A DNA stretch of 64,000 nt, from NCBI GenBank assembly GCA_907165135.1, contig OU015567.1, positions 6,949,001 to 7,013,000 of the forward strand. The letters run 5' to 3'. The DNA comes from Oikopleura dioica (taxonomy: Eukaryota > Chordata > Appendicularia > Copelata > Oikopleuridae). The position numbers and the translations under genes were made by a program. The stretch's first letter is position 1. Each line of letters begins with the position of its first letter. Shown here piece by piece: positions 24,105 through 38,200 of this stretch. The notes beneath the pieces were generated by a model. That model made no database searches and was not told the DNA's origin. It saw nothing but the letters and a program-made list of their open reading frames with translations.

Positions 24105-27100
24105 AAAGTAAATTTCTTGAGAATCGATCAACCTTTCCTAATTTGAGACGTTGGATAAGTCTAGTGGATTCATAGCTCTCTCCTGGAAAAAGATAAATGT
24201 TCATGTTGTCGACAAGAAGCGCAGAGCCAAAGTAATTTATCTAAAAAATAGATTTTTCATCAAAAAATAATGATGAAAATATCTCTGAACAAAGTACTTA
24301 GATTATCTTTGTAATGATCATACTTGTAGTAAAAAACCCATTATTTTCCAGCCAGATTCATTGAGCACCCAAGTCTCACTTGTGTATACTTCTTCTTTGG
24401 TATCATAACCTCCCAAGGTCGCAATATTTCCTGATGGCAATGTGACTGCACAATGATCTGTAATCTGTCTAAAACAACACTCGAGAAAAATCGCAAAACA
24501 TAAAAACCTTTCATGTTTTGTGGTAATTTTCCATCCGATTTGAGTCAAGGATTCAGTATTTCCCTTTGTCGAAGAACCGTAAGGCACTTCACCGCCGGTG
24601 ATTGTTGGAAGTCCTTGATGATAACCGATTGCTCCTCTCCAGTGTGACTTCGTCGTTTGGAATGGAAGAGGTCTGACATCTGTGCCATTAAAGACATCGC
24701 AATTTCTTTGTGCGAAGTTTTCCGCAGTCGACTCAAAACAAACGAGACCTTCGAAAACAATATAAATCATCGGGTTTATTCTACTACCTTCAGTTCCATT
24801 TGTTATTGAAAGAGCTGTACTTCCGGCCCAATATTCCCTAAGAAGTCGACTACGAAGAACGGAAATTTGGCATCCCTCTAGTCGCATAATCTAATGGCGG
24901 TGCTTGTCGGGAAGAATTTAGCTTTTCAATAGGTAGGCCTCGGACGAAAAAAAATCGACCCCTTCAAATCGCTTAGATGCTTAGGAAATTCTTTGAAGAG
25001 GGTGTAGATCAGGCCAAAAGAACCCTTAAAACCAAAAAATATCAAAAAAAAATTATGATTTTTCGAGAAACTTTCAAAAAATTGAGATATTTTTCGAGTA
25101 AGCTATAGAAAAACGCTTATATGATCCTGTTCCGGACGAATTTTGGTCTTGCTACGTAAATATTAAGAAAGCCTATGAAATTTAGCCAGCCAAGTATATC
25201 CAAGCAAAGCCTAACCCAGTCAACTAAGCTCAGCCCAGCCAGGCCTAGCCTTACCCAGTCAAGCCGACCCTAGTCAAACTCAGGTCAGTTATGCCAAGCA
25301 AAGCCCAACCCAGCCAGGCCCATCAAGCCCAGCCTAGCCAAGCCCAGACAAACTTAGCTAAGTCAAGTCAAGCCAAGCTTATTCATGTTGATTCTATTCT
25401 TACCGCCCAGCCTAGCCCAAACAGCCAAGTTTAGCCAAGCCTAGTCTAGCTAATCATAGCTCACAAGTCAAGCTTCGCCAAGCCCAGTCGAGCCAGGCCA
25501 GCAGAATTAAGGGGGAGGTCGACGAGAATAAGAATTCTAAAAACAATTTTCCCGAAAAACCCGATTGTGTAAGTTTATTTTGTCTTCTCGATTGGGAAAA
25601 GAAGGGTATTAAGAATCTATCGGCAAAGAGTTTCGCGAGTCTTCGCAGAAATTTCGTGCACTTCTTTACCAAAAGTGTCCGAAAAAAAATGACGAAAAAA
25701 TCAGAAAATTGCCAAAATTGCAATTTGGGGTCCACTTTGAGACAAATTTTCGACCATATTTTTTGGTCAAAATTTTATCTCCAGGTGAGAAGAAAACCTT
25801 TTTCCGATGGAAAGAAAATTTTTTTCAATAAAAACGGGTGTAGGGCGGCCACGTTCGCAATTTGCGAACGCCGTTCGTAGTTCTGCGAACGCCGTTCGCA
25901 ATGAAATAAAATTGTGTCGCGAGAATGCGTTTCGCGCATTTTCTGGTAGAGAACTCATTGCGTTGGCAGGGGCAGTCTTTCTCTACCGCTGGGACACATT
26001 TTGAAAAAAGAAGAATTCGATTTTCGACCGAGATTTTTTCGATTTTGCGAACGCCGTTCGTAAATTGCGATCGCCGTTTGCAATTTAGCCGTTGCGAGCG
26101 AGGCCGCCCGCCACCCATTAAAACAACCAAAATAATTTGCTTAAAATTGAGTCGAAATTTAGATTCTCGTATATTTCGTTGAAAAATATAATTCACGACG
26201 AGCACCGCCTTAAATGCAGCTGAACAAATATATTCATATGCTTATTTACTATATGTTTATCGTCAAAGCCGCCAAAGAAATGCACCCGACCATTCACAAT
26301 AGCTGTTTTCGTGTATTGCAAAAAGTTTTTAACACTTTCCGTTATATTAATTCTGGCATTGACGCTTTTAAAGCCATCTCCATTTAGTGCGTACTGTTGT
26401 GGTCCTTCGTTCTGATGATTTATTATCGCAGAAATTTGGTGAAGTCGATTTTTGAAGAAATAAACATTTCTTATTTCGGTTTTTTTGTCGAATTTGAAAA
26501 CTCTTATCCTTTTCTCTTTCATTGCCCGAATATCCTCCATTTCTATACGTGCAATTTCGGCTTCTTTTTCATCGTGAATTAAGAATAATGACGAATTATT
26601 TTTGAGTTGATAAACAAATTCAAGTGCCGTCCAGTCGATTCCGAGAGTTTTTCGAGGACAAGATTTTGATCGAAAAAATCTGATGCGATTCCGATTGAAC
26701 GATTCTTGAAGATTTCAATTTCCAAAAAGGATCTTTCGTCGAAAAATCTAAATTCCAGCATTTTTGCTGCTTTATTTAAGTTGGTTTTCATCTACGGAGC
26801 CATATAATGCTATTCTTTGAGGGGCAGTTGTCTGAAACCGACAGAAAAATCCCTACGATTTTTGTCATTTTTCTTTGAAAAGTTTAACAGTTTTTATTGA
26901 AGCGTCTTTTTCTGAAAATTTTTGTCGGGCTTTTTTTGTCGATTCCAGACGCCGACCCTCTTTGAAATGCCATAATTTTATTTGGGACTCTTTCCTTCAA
27001 CTCAAGATGTAATTTTCGCGTTTCGTTGAAATTGAGTTCGAATGAAGTAATATGAAATAATGACTCCTGGAAAGATAGAAAAGGGGAATCAGGAATAATC

Positions 27101-30100
27101 GACAATGGATATGGCGGAGATAAACTACTTGCTTTTCGAGACTCTAACAACGTCCATTTACAATAAGATTTTCTTAGCTACCCAGACGATCAAAGACACC
27201 CTTAAAAGATTTACGTTTGAGCCTTGGCTAATTGTGGAAAAGACTGGAGGTCTTTGGGAACAGCGTTTTTGGCGAAGTTGGGAAAGACATCATCATGAAA
27301 AGTGAAATACGGGTTGCTAGTTACATACATATTATTAGAGGCCTCTTGTTGCTGAAACTCCAGCTCGATTTTCTCTAAGAGAAGGATCAAAATATTTATG
27401 AAAATTTAAGGGTGGATCATTAAGATTTGCAGTAAGATCCTTTCCGAAATCAAAGAACATTTCAAAAGTTGAGTCGAAGACAGTGTTTTGAATGTATATC
27501 CGATCGTTGTTCGAAAACGCGTTGACGAAATACTCACACTCATCGTTATTGCTTCCAAATGGATTCGAATAAGCGAAATCGTCTGGAGCATACAAACCAG
27601 AAAAACACCGCGCGTCTCCGGCGTATTTGATCAGTGATCCAACCCATTCACTTCCGAGTGTAATAAACTTGCCTTCTTTTTCGAGAAGCAACGAGTACTG
27701 CATGTTAGAGAGAACAATGCTTCTAGTGACAAGAATGAGCATCAATTGACCAAGGTCAACCTTTTTAAGATTCAAAATTAAGAGTAAAAGACCTCATATG
27801 CGTAGAAAAGGTGCATCGGGGTGTGAAAGATCTACAATGAATTGTCGCGAAGGAATTTTTGAAAAAAGAATTCGCGAGTCTGCTTCGCCTGAATTTATGA
27901 AAGATCGTAAATATAATATCTACGGTTTTTCAAAAAGCCGCTTCGCGGCATTTAATAAGAGATATTAAAGACCCTGATGCAGGTTTTCTACACAGCTTGC
28001 CGAGCTTTGATCAGAGAACTACTGAAGATTTACTATCGAATCCATTCCAGAGGGATCACATGAACTGGCTCGAAATCTCGGAACATAGCAGGAAGAGCTA
28101 TTTCATCTTTGCGCCAGCCTTTTTCGAATTCTTCCGTTGGCCTAATCGAATTGAGGGCGATTGTCTTGGAAAGAGTTATCCAATTCATGCGCAGCCTAAT
28201 GCTCATCAGGATGAAAGCTCCGTCGTAACTGACGGAAGAAGTTTTTGCGTTGAAATGGTTGCTTGCAATCCAGCCCTGAGCTGATTCGAATCTGTTTATA
28301 TTATAATCCGGTGCATAATAGTAGCATTTGTCAGCACGGTATTCTGGAGAACTTCTTTTGGTCAAAAATGCTTTTCGAGTGCAAATTTAAGCTATTGATA
28401 TATATTTTTTTTATCAAATCATATAATTATGTTCATATGATTTTCGTTCATTTTAAGTTTAGTATCCTGATGAAGTCTTTAAAATAAATGAAAACAATTG
28501 ATACATATCATTTGATCTTTGTTAGCTATTGAGTAATGTTCAATACCTTTATTTTCGACCTTTTCAAAGAACAACTACGGGAAAAACTAGTGTGTTTTTC
28601 TCCTTATTTCTTATTTTGATCTCGTGGGTTCCGATCGACGATCGAAAATGGAATTCGTAGTCGCCAGTGCTGAAATGATGATTTAACTAAGGAAAGTGTA
28701 CTGGGAAAAACCATAAGTCAAAAAAAGTTATTATTATTTAAATAAATCTCAAAGAATATTAAGGAGGTAGTCCCTTCTTTTTGCGATCTCGGCACTTTTT
28801 GAACAGCGCTCCAAAAAATTCGCGCTGGGATTGAGGGATAAAAACTCTACGAATAGCAAGGTCGAACCCTGATGAAAGTTTGAATTCACGGAAAAAAGTG
28901 CGATTTTGGGGTTTTTCCTCTTACATTTGGAAAAAATGATCAACAGAAAATCTTTAGCTCTTCTAACGAGCTTTCAGAATCTGCTAAGAAAATTTGAAAA
29001 TTCCGATTTTTTCAAAAGCAAGGACTAACCCATTAACGTGATTTAAAAATTTAGATTTCTGAAATTTATCAATTTTCAATAATTATTTTTAATAAATTAC
29101 TTCGTTTTTAGTAAAATTTGTCGTAGGATTCGTTTTTTATTTTCGGACTATTTTCGTCCCCCGATTTCCAAAAAAGTCAGGAATTTTTGCCTACATCAAA
29201 AAAATATCGACGAATCCCCGCGTATGAGCACGGGACGAAACGTACATTCGAATGTCATTTAAGCAAAAACTTGAATAACTCATGAACCGCTCGTCCGATA
29301 TTCGGAATATCATATTCCTAAAATTTTCTTGTGTCCCACTCAAACCCCTTATAATCTAAGAAATGTCCTGAAATAAGGAATCCGGAAACTCGGCAACAAA
29401 CTGTACAACGAGTTTCGTTAATTTCCTCCAGGTTTGAGCTTAGAGCTATCGGAGTCTGTAACCAAAATTATACAATAATTAAACTTTAAGAGCCCGTTAC
29501 TGCAAAAACAACTTCCAAACCTATGGTGAATACGATTTTCGATAAAGAGCGATTCATGTCCGTCTTCGCGAATCCGCTTCAAATTCCCCTTTCGATCGAC
29601 CAAGTAATGTTCTCCGTTGAGAAATGTAGCTCCTATTGCCTTTTTCGTTTTTTTCTTAAAATTGATTTCTGTCTCAATTAATTAATTTATTCAAAAAACG
29701 TCCATAATGATTTAAAGGTGCACTTGTTTGGTCGACGAGTATCTGAGTTGAAGTAAGAACTCGAGTTTGATCAAAAAATCTAAGAGTCCCATTTTGAATC
29801 ATCTTTGATTCTGAGTCTTTTGGAATTTTTTAAAAGTGACAGGTATGAATCTGACGGCATTTAAATATATTTTAATAATTCCCTTCTTTTTCTGTTTCGG
29901 TTTTTCGACTATAATTACCGCTTTTAAAATCAAAAACAGGAATATATTTCTGATCCTTGTCGGTTTTTTCGCATTTATAGAAAGGGCAGGGACATCCTTT
30001 TATGCAATATTTTTCGGTTGGACAGGCACCCCCAGCTGATTTAGTTAACCCGAAGCAGATGTCTTCACAAGGTGAGATTGAATGCGTCTTTGATGATCTC

Positions 30101-30380
30101 AAAATAAGCGTGTTGGAGCAAAGATGGCGGCAAACTTTTTGGTCCAAAAACTGTTTCTTTTTGCAGCGGTACAGATTCACTTTATTTTCTTCATCAGTAA
30201 ATTTGATCGGCTCAGTTTCTTGTGGCATGATTAGGGAAATCGGCTTAGGAAGAATGAATTCTTGAGTTTCGTGGCATTGCTTCATCAGATGGCCGCAAAG
30301 GTCCATTGACTCGATTTTAACGCATTCTTTGTAGTTTCGGTGGCAGGTTGAAGTCAAGAAAGTCGTTACTGCTTGCAAGC
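24105..30380 (-). CDS. Secreted-type kelch protein with GCPCP cysteine-rich domain (exon set approximate)
   Basis: Minus-strand exons fit one multi-exon gene or the remains of two. A cysteine-rich exon (30,378-29,872) includes LCGHLMKQCHE, HLCSNTLIL, ISPCEDICFGL and KYCIKGCPCPFYKCEK. Later exons include KTAIVNGRVHFFGGFDDK (26,540-26,193), and a kelch exon set at 24,890-24,318 has CFESTAENFAQRNCDVF, HWRGAIGYHQGLPTITGG and DHCAVTLPSGNIATLGGYD. A terminal exon near 24,240-24,110 gives YFGSALLVDNMNIYLF. Proteins joining a CPxxCPCP cysteine domain to extracellular kelch repeats form a large family in appendicularians, which is where I place it from memory. Fragments at 28,365-28,033 and 27,775-27,335 are less certain. 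The upstream end near 30.4-30.7 kb is not resolved and no signal peptide was fixed. Confidence 0.5.
25170..25505. repeat. Degenerate AAGCCCAGCC-type simple repeat in kelch intron
   Basis: Irregular 5-10 base iterations of AAGCCCAGCCTAGCC and AGCCAAGCC run for over 300 bases. They are diverged and non-coding. Confidence 0.7.
25838..26118. mobile_element. MITE with GGGCGGCC termini in kelch intron
   Basis: Left end GGGTGTAGGGCGGCCACGTT continues CGCAA; the right end is the complement of GGGTGGCGGGCGGCCTCGCT followed by CGCAA. Internal TGCGAACGCCGTTCG motifs occur in both halves. No coding capacity. Confidence 0.75.
27930..28005. repeat. Partial copy of the CCTGAGTCAGGGTC MITE family
   Basis: AAAAAGCCGCTTCGCGGCAT is followed by AAAGACCCTGATGCAGGTTT and TCTACACAGCTTGCCGAGC, the same end as at 2,100 and 4,620. 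Only one end is clear. Confidence 0.6.
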
Positions 30381-32257
30381 TTTGAAGCGAGAACCAATTT
30401 GCTAAAAAATGTCTTGTTTCGAAAGTATTAATGATCCATACTTATAAGGATGATGGTTATCCAAAAAAGTGAGCCAGTTAATAGATATGATGCCAGCTGA
30501 GGGTTCGTCGAGAAACCATGCTTTCCGAGCGTCAATTTTTGTTTTATCCTTCTCTTTGTCATTCCTTCCATTGTCTTTTTCGTCCATGTCTTCTCTTTCT
30601 TTGATTGTATAATATCATGCTCTTGAGTATGAATGCTTCTTATGGTTAGAACTTCTTGAGGCAATAAATACACTTTTCTTTCCTTTTGTCTCAAAACGCC
30701 AATGCAATCGCAGTCAAGACACTTTTATTAAGTTTAATTCTCTAAATTTTTATTGAAATCATTGTTACCTGTATTCTTGTTTGATAAATTTGACCCGCCA
30801 TTTTCTCATTCTCTTCTTCTATTTCCATATCGAAAATTATCGAAGGGGATTCTGAGACGAAAAATTGAGCGACGCTTGCTTTTAACGCCGAAAACCACGA
30901 CTGCTTGACTGACACTTGGACAGTTTCAATTCCGTTTTCATTCCCAAAAAGGTCGCAAGAATGTCAGATGCTACTCTTAATCTTTGTGAGCGCTAGCAAT
31001 AGCAATTTTATGCAGACATAAGGCAAAAACGAGTAAAAACTTGCCACGACGCCGGTACCGTCTTCAATATCGAGCTCAACGACCAGTGCGGAAAACTCGT
31101 TCCGAATATCGTTGAACAAGCAACAGGAGAAGCTGGCCATTCTGATTCGGACACCAAGTGGGAGTATAAATTCAAAGACAAGGACGACGATATCAAGGGC
31201 CCTTTGTCAACGCAGGAAATGGAGCGCGTAAGTCACCAATTTTGAAAAGCAAGTTCCATTTGTCATTATTGCATTTTCAAGAGCTATTCCAAAAACTGCA
31301 CTATCCATCCCATTTAGATTATTTCTAGCTGAAAGACACGCACAAACAATTTTTCGCCCTGGAGAGAGTCTTTTGAAGATGATGTTTTAGAAGGGGATCT
31401 TCTGTATATACCAAAGCTGTATTGGCACTATGTTCGCTCATTGACACCGTCAATAAGTCTGTCGATTTGGTTTGAATAAAACAAAAATTAGTTCACTTTC
31501 GTTTGCTAGAAAATATTAAGAACTAAAAATCGAAGACGTTGTTAGTAGTGCGCTGGATAGAATGCTCTTCACCTTCAACTTGAGTAATTCTGGCGTCCGC
31601 AAAGGGCACCACGAATCAGAAAAAGCTGATCGCTGCAGGTCGAAAAGGCCGTGAACTTCACCTATCCGAGTAGATTTGTCTGAACGACTCAGTTTTCAAC
31701 GAAAAGCCTCTGTACTTGGATTTGGCAGCTTGAATGCAACCAAGTTGAATAACTAGCGTTTAGTTACACCGCTCGGGTCCAGGTTCATCAGAAAAAAAAG
31801 AGTGGGTCAAAGAAGCTCGAAAACTCGCCAGAAATGACCCGATTCTTCATGAACCACGGGAATTATTAAAATTCAGGAGTCGCTACTTTGGTATTCATTT
31901 TCATGGTCTACTCTTGGGGATTTGTCCCAAGCTCCAATACTAATATTATGCTACTGAATTCCCCTGACCTAAAAAAGCACAGGAACTCTGACCGAGGAGC
32001 AAAAACAAAAAACAAACCGCAGACTGAACAGCTGATCCTAGATCATCAAGTAAAAATGGCCACGAAGTTTTTTCTTTTTGATATCATGACAGCTCCTACT
32101 CAGCGAGGGTGGCGCTCGCGAGCTGCGCGCTGCTCCGACGTTGGTGTCGGTTTCTCGCCGATTTTCTCGGAGGAGCGGAGGCGCTACTGTTTGACTTGAA
32201 AGAGTGAAGAAAGAGATAACTGAGAAAAAAGAAGAATGGAATGATCGAGAAGAAAGA
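30381..32257. other. Region between the kelch gene and LARP6: pseudogene debris
   Basis: 30.4-31.1 kb has only short frames with no recognised domain, the upstream ones possibly kelch-gene 5' exons. 31.1-31.77 kb is the duplicated CD2BP2-KDM8 fragment. 31.8-32.2 kb is probably LARP6 promoter sequence; a GC-rich patch at 32,100-32,180 is notable. Confidence 0.5.
31111..31770 (+). pseudogene. Chimeric broken duplicate of CD2BP2 and KDM8 ends
   Basis: 31,111-31,345 repeats CD2BP2 exon 6 (EYKFKDKDDDIKGPLSTQEM), its following intron and the first codons of the last exon (LKDTHKQ). It then jumps directly to the end of KDM8: ALERVF with an in-frame stop, an intron remnant, and LLYIPKLYWHYVRSLTPSIS. 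The KDM8 3' flank follows to 31,770. The body of KDM8 (about 1.4 kb) is missing, so this is a segmental copy with an internal deletion. Near-identity implies a recent event. It cannot encode either protein. Confidence 0.9.
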
Positions 32258-35200
32258 ATGGTTGAAGGATTGATAGATACAGGCCAACAGTCGTCGCTCC
32301 GTGCCGCTTTCGGTGCAACTTCTACGGCCACGTTTCCCCAGTTTGCAGTTTCGAGCAATATGGAACAGCAGTTTTACGGCAGTTCCATCGCCGGTCAAAG
32401 AATTTCAGAGAATGAACAGAAGATTATTGCGCAAGCAGAGTTTTATCTCTCCGAAGATTACTTGACGAAAAATGCATATCTTCTTAGACAGGTATTTTCT
32501 TCAATAAGAAGCTCCTTTTTTATTCCCCTTTCTGACAACTTTGTATATTAGAAGACTCTGTAGCCTACTGTAACATTATCTACAGTCGAGTTACAGTCTA
32601 TGCAAATCTGATAAGCATCAACTAGGTCTCCTTAAAGTTTCGGTTTCCAAAATGAAGAAAAAAACCCCAAAAATTGGCAAAAATTCAAGAGAATCGCCTC
32701 TTTTCGCCGCAAAACGGCCGCCATTTCCATTTCTAGTGACATAATTGCTCATTATTCTTGCCCCTCTTCCAATTTTTCTTAATAAAAATCATTAGATAGG
32801 ACATTTCTTTTTTTGCTGACAGTTGCGGAAACGGGCAATAAAATCGGGCGGCGGGAGTTTTTTTCGGAGAAATTTGATTTTCATGCTCATCGTCAATTTA
32901 ACCGCTGAGAAGGGGAGCATGCCACCGTAGCGTCACGACTTTCCTAAAAATTCGAAGCTACCTAAAACTGTATTTTTAGAAATAAAAAAGAATCGTAATC
33001 GCAAATTTCAAAGTTGGCTACACGTTGCCGCCAATCCAAGTCCCATTTTAGATTACAAACATAGCGCTTGTTTATATTTTATCCAAAATATTTGCAACAA
33101 GCGCGGAGATAGAATTGATTTTCTATCTCCGAGCTTTGATTTCTTATTATTTTAATTTCATGATTCAATTTTTTCGAGAGAGGCGATTTTCTGGCAGTTA
33201 GACTTTCTGGCAGTTAGACTTTCTGGCAAAGGCGATTTTCTGGCACTGCCAGAAAATCTAATATGCCAGAAAATCTAATTTCCAGAAAATCGCCTCTTTT
33301 GATTTTGAATCTGCAGTTAGTGATCCTGGAAGGTAAAAATAACGGAGAGGGTTTTCGACAGTACCACCAATTTTTTCTTACATTTTTTATAAAAATTCAT
33401 TGACAAAAGCCACTTTTGACCCATTTATTCAAGATTATTGGCTGTAGCAAACATAAATCAGCTTCTTCCAGGAATTTTTGTGTTAACCCGTTAACAGGGT
33501 GGTCGATTTTGTCTACGCTTTTGCCGGTCTGTGATTGAGTGAAATCATTTCCACGCGTGGCCGTGAGACTGCCACGCGCCTGTTAACACCCGGTGTTATT
33601 TCATCTGATTTCGAGTACTTGGTCACAATGGGCACCCACTGAGATAATGGCGCACGCTCAAATAATATCCATCCTATAAAGGCGATTTCACCACCTGAGG
33701 AAGAATTTTCTGGAGAGCTTTATAACAAGTTCAGTTTCAAAAAGCATTAGCGTGCGCCATTATCTCAGTGGGCGCCCACTGTGACCAAGTACTCGAAATC
33801 AGATGCAAATAACACCTAGTGATTAACACAAAAATTCCCGGAAGAAGCTGATTTATGTTTGCTACAGCCAATAATATTAAATAAATGGGTCAAAAGTGGC
33901 TTTTGTCAATGAATTTTTAAAAATAACGTGTAAGAAAAAATTGGTGGTACTGTCGAAAACCCTCTCCGCTTTTTTACCTTCCAGGATCATTAACTGTAGA
34001 TTCAAAATCAAAAGAGGCGATTTTCTGGCAGTTAGACTTTCTGGCAAAGGCGATTTTCTGAAAGTTAGATTTTCTGGCACTGCCAGAAAATCGCCTTTGC
34101 CAGAAAGTCTAACTGCCAGAAAATCTAACTGCCAGAAAATCGCCTCTCTCAATTTTTTCGCCCATGCTATTAATCCTAATGCAGCAAATACCCAAATTTT
34201 GGACTAAACCAATAAAATGGAAGTGCATTTTTGGATAACCAATAAGATTGCTGTATTTGGCCTACCGGCCAATCAAAACCCTGATTCAGAAAATCTCTTT
34301 CATTTTTTGGTTCTGCCCCAAATTTCCCTATTTTTGGTCATTTTTGGCCATTATTCTTCTTTTTTGACCATCAATATTAGCTTTTATTATTGTCAATATG
34401 TTTTTAATGCTTCAATTAAAAATTGTCTCTAACAAAAAATTTCAGGTCGCGCGAAAACGAAACGGATTTTTATCAGTAAAATTCATTTCGTCCTTCAAGC
34501 GCATGCGGGAATTGACACCAGACTGGGCAACAACTGCAAAGGCACTCAGCAAATCGAACAAATTGGAGCTTTCTGCTGATGGGATGAAGGTAAAGTTCAA
34601 ATTGATCTTGTCCGGAGATAACCTTGAGAGTAGAGAAATTTGAAATTCACGTTCCACGGGGGTAATTCACGTGATTGATCTCAGGACGGGCAACAGGGGG
34701 ATCCATCAGTGTCTGATTTTTCATTCTAAGTATCTTCCAAAATTGCCATTCTTTGCTTTTTTAATTACTAAATGATTTTAACTACTATGATTTTCCGATT
34801 TATGTTGTTCTGTTTGCTCACCACTTATTATGTTTCCTTATAACTTTGTACCATTGAAAAATGGTGATAAAAACTCTCGACAGGAGGGGTATTTGGGAAT
34901 CGAGAGAAACCTCAGGGCTCGTGCTGCCTTTCGTCAATTTAGGGTTTAGTTGTTTCGGTCACTCTTATCGGTCATATGATATGACTCATATCCCATCTCG
35001 ACGATATCATTTCGTGATACTTAGTTTCTGGTATTTTTTGTTTCTTAGATTCTTCAGCTGCTTGTATTCCTATGAGTAGGCCTCGATTTTTACGTCCGAG
35101 GCCTACGTATGGGGATTCCACCCCTGGACCCTCTCCTCCGAGTAGCGACACACGACCACTACGCTACCCGTCCCCGATAGCCTGCCCTCTTTTTTTCGAT

Positions 35201-38200
35201 AATATCCGGCTTCAGGACATATTTTTTTTCGTGAATTTTAGGAGAAAAGTAAGGGGTGCTTCTTTCTTTTCAGAATTTAGATGAGGCCAATTTTCAATCA
35301 GAATGATCCAAGGTCAGAGGCGAATAACTCGTTGCTCGAACACACGTGACCTTCGAGTCCGATTGAGTTGTTTAATCCCTCGTTGAGCCGAGCCTAGTGC
35401 AATCGGCGCGGTAAGCAAATATCGCAAATGCAAATGTTAAGTCGGCGATGAATCGAACGCTCGCGCGATCGGGCTCGTCGTCTTTGTCTGAACTCAAATC
35501 CGTCGCCGGATAAGGATCATCCGTTTTCATTTACTCGCCACGTTAGAACACCTTGAGCTTGGAGCTGCTGTTCTAAAAGAAGGTTTAAGCCAGGGTAGAG
35601 CCTTAATAATAGTGCTTGCTCACTTCAGTAAGCGGATTCGCAGCTTCGTTTCAATTTTGATACTACCCTTTCTGACGAATCAAGCTTCTAACCAGGAATT
35701 AGCCTTGTAGAGAGATAATTGGCTCACTTAAAACTTTAAATTTTCAATTGCTCGTTTTTTCGTCTTGCGCATTCAGCGAAAAATTCGATTAGATGGACGA
35801 GTTAGAAGATTTGATTGAAGTTTCTAATGAGGCGGCCAGTCTAAACGCTTCCGCACTCGGATGTCCGTGGAGCCTGAACTTGGAACCCGCGTTTTTGACC
35901 TTCTGGTCGTGTCCCGTCGTGGCGCGATTTGAACCCCCCAAAAACAATGTTTCTTTTCCAAAGTGCTTAATTAAAATTAGCACAACCTTTTCATTGAACA
36001 TCGAAAAAATAGGTCAACTTCGATAAGATTTTTTCGAGGTAAGGTGGTACGGAAAGAAACCGCAAAACTATGTCCCCTAGAAAGTGAAATCATTTTCAAT
36101 AAGCATCAAAAATAGGTCAAACTGTGTTTTACGATTCTTTTTCCTCCTTCGCTCCGCATCCTTTGGACAAAACCTGAGTCAGGGTCCTCAAAATTATTAT
36201 TGCAAAATTTTTAAAAATTTTGGCGGAGCCGCTTTGCGGCTCCGTTTTTAAAAAAGCCGCTACGCGGCTTTTCATTAGGGATCTTTCAGACCATAATTCA
36301 GGTTTTTTTTACATAGCACAGCATTTAGGAAGCCTCTGTTTTTCTTTCCGGATCCAAAACTCTAAAAGTCTACTCTCTGGTTACCCACTTTTTAGTTATC
36401 CGGTAAATGTTAAGTAACCACAAAATTGAGTAAGAAACACTCCCTGCTCTAAACTTTAAGGGGATCGATTGCTCCCGTTTCTGTTTTTCTATTTTCGGGA
36501 ATCGCCAAGCGCCAGCCTCTCGAATGTCTTTCCACGTGTGAAAGAAGTGTGGCGGCAAGGGCGCGGGCCCTGGAATTTAAGCTTCCAAGGAGCTTACTTC
36601 TTGGATTTTAGAGTGGAAAGAGTTTGATGCCCGTCTATTCTTCTTTTTGGACTTTTCGCGAAAAGGGATATCCAAACTTGTAGAAACACCCTTCTTTTTT
36701 TAATCTTGATTTTGATATGGGGTTTATCTGCCAATTTGAGGCCCGTATTGCTTGTTTGAGCCAATCAAAAACAAGTCATGAAACGGCCAAATGCTTCACC
36801 TTGGTACTTGGACCACTGTACTTACTGTAATTCAGGTACGAAGACGACAACCGCTGACTGCATTTATTTCTTCGATCAAGGCGATTCGATCTGTCCTCAT
36901 CACGGCCGAAGAACTATCCCTTTCGAGTGAGTTGACCATCAAGATTAGAGACCATGGGTACTCATGTACAATTGAATTCAACTCCTCTGAGAACTTCAAT
37001 TAAAAATTTGATCAGATTTTACAAGATAAACTTGAATTTCATTTCATAAATTATCTGTTCGAAATTAACCAGCTGGCAGTTGATTTTCTACTTTAGTGAT
37101 CACGAATCTGCTCATTCCGTATGGCGAAATTGTATTTATACAAGTCATCAAACCTGGAATGGAGATCCCGGACAATATTCGGCCCTACTGTGCTCGAGTA
37201 AGTTTCCTAATTGAACAAAAAATGACCAAGAAACACGTGTTTTTTCCCGAGAATAACTGGTCATTTAGCATCCCGAACTTGGCTCTCGCCCCGTCGCCGT
37301 GGTCAAATTCGACACAGCTGAGGCGGCGCACCGCTGCTGCCGGGAACTCGATAGCCATGAAGAAGGAAGGGAGTTACTGAGGCTTATCCCCGCGCCAGAT
37401 CAAACTTCATCTTTTATTTCATTGAACAGAATCTGATTCAGCGGACTTAGCCCGCTAAACATTCTAAAGCACTGTGTACTCGACATTCGAGAAAGCGATT
37501 AGCTTACTTTGAAAGAGTACTAAAGCGGGGCTGTCGTAGAGACGGGTTTTAATTTAACTGATCGCGCGTTTTCGTATTTGATCTCTTTTCTGACAATCCT
37601 AGGGAAATTATTCTTAAACCGATTTTCAAGATGGCATTTCTTCTAAAATTAACTGTCAAAAACCGAGAAGCCGCTTGCGGCTTCGAGTAGGAGAAAAAAT
37701 AAGCCGCGCGAAGAGCGGCTTTTTCTTCTTGTTTACTCAATTTCAATATCAAGACCCTAGAAGCCGCTTGCGGCTTTGAGCAAACAAGGACAAAAAGCCG
37801 CGCTTCGCGCAGCTTATTCTTTCTCTTACTCGAAGCCGCAAGCGGCTTCTCGGGTCTTGAAGTTGAACTTAGCTTGAATATAACGTATTGTCTGTCAATT
37901 AAAACGAAATCCATCATTGAGTTGAATTTCTGATGATGGTCCTAAAAGCAGCATTGAAATTGATGAACGAAACTTGATGCTTTCACTTTGTAACTCTCGG
38001 AAAGACGGGGAGCTTCGCGTGTGTCTTCTGGGCACGAGGATTCGCTCTTTCGCCCGTCATCGGCGAAAGAAGGAGAAAAGCTGTTTCGGCGAAGAGTTCG
38101 AAAACTCGAAGACTGCCAAGGATCGCCTTTCGCCCTCCGACGCATCCGTGGACTCGGCAATCTCTGACGTTTCAAGTTCCCAAGAAGGATCACTCAATAG

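Noticed and set aside
35070-35420. Possible tRNA-like or snRNA-like sequence in the LARP6 intron
   Set aside because: Inspected for A and B boxes and a cloverleaf; none could be assembled.
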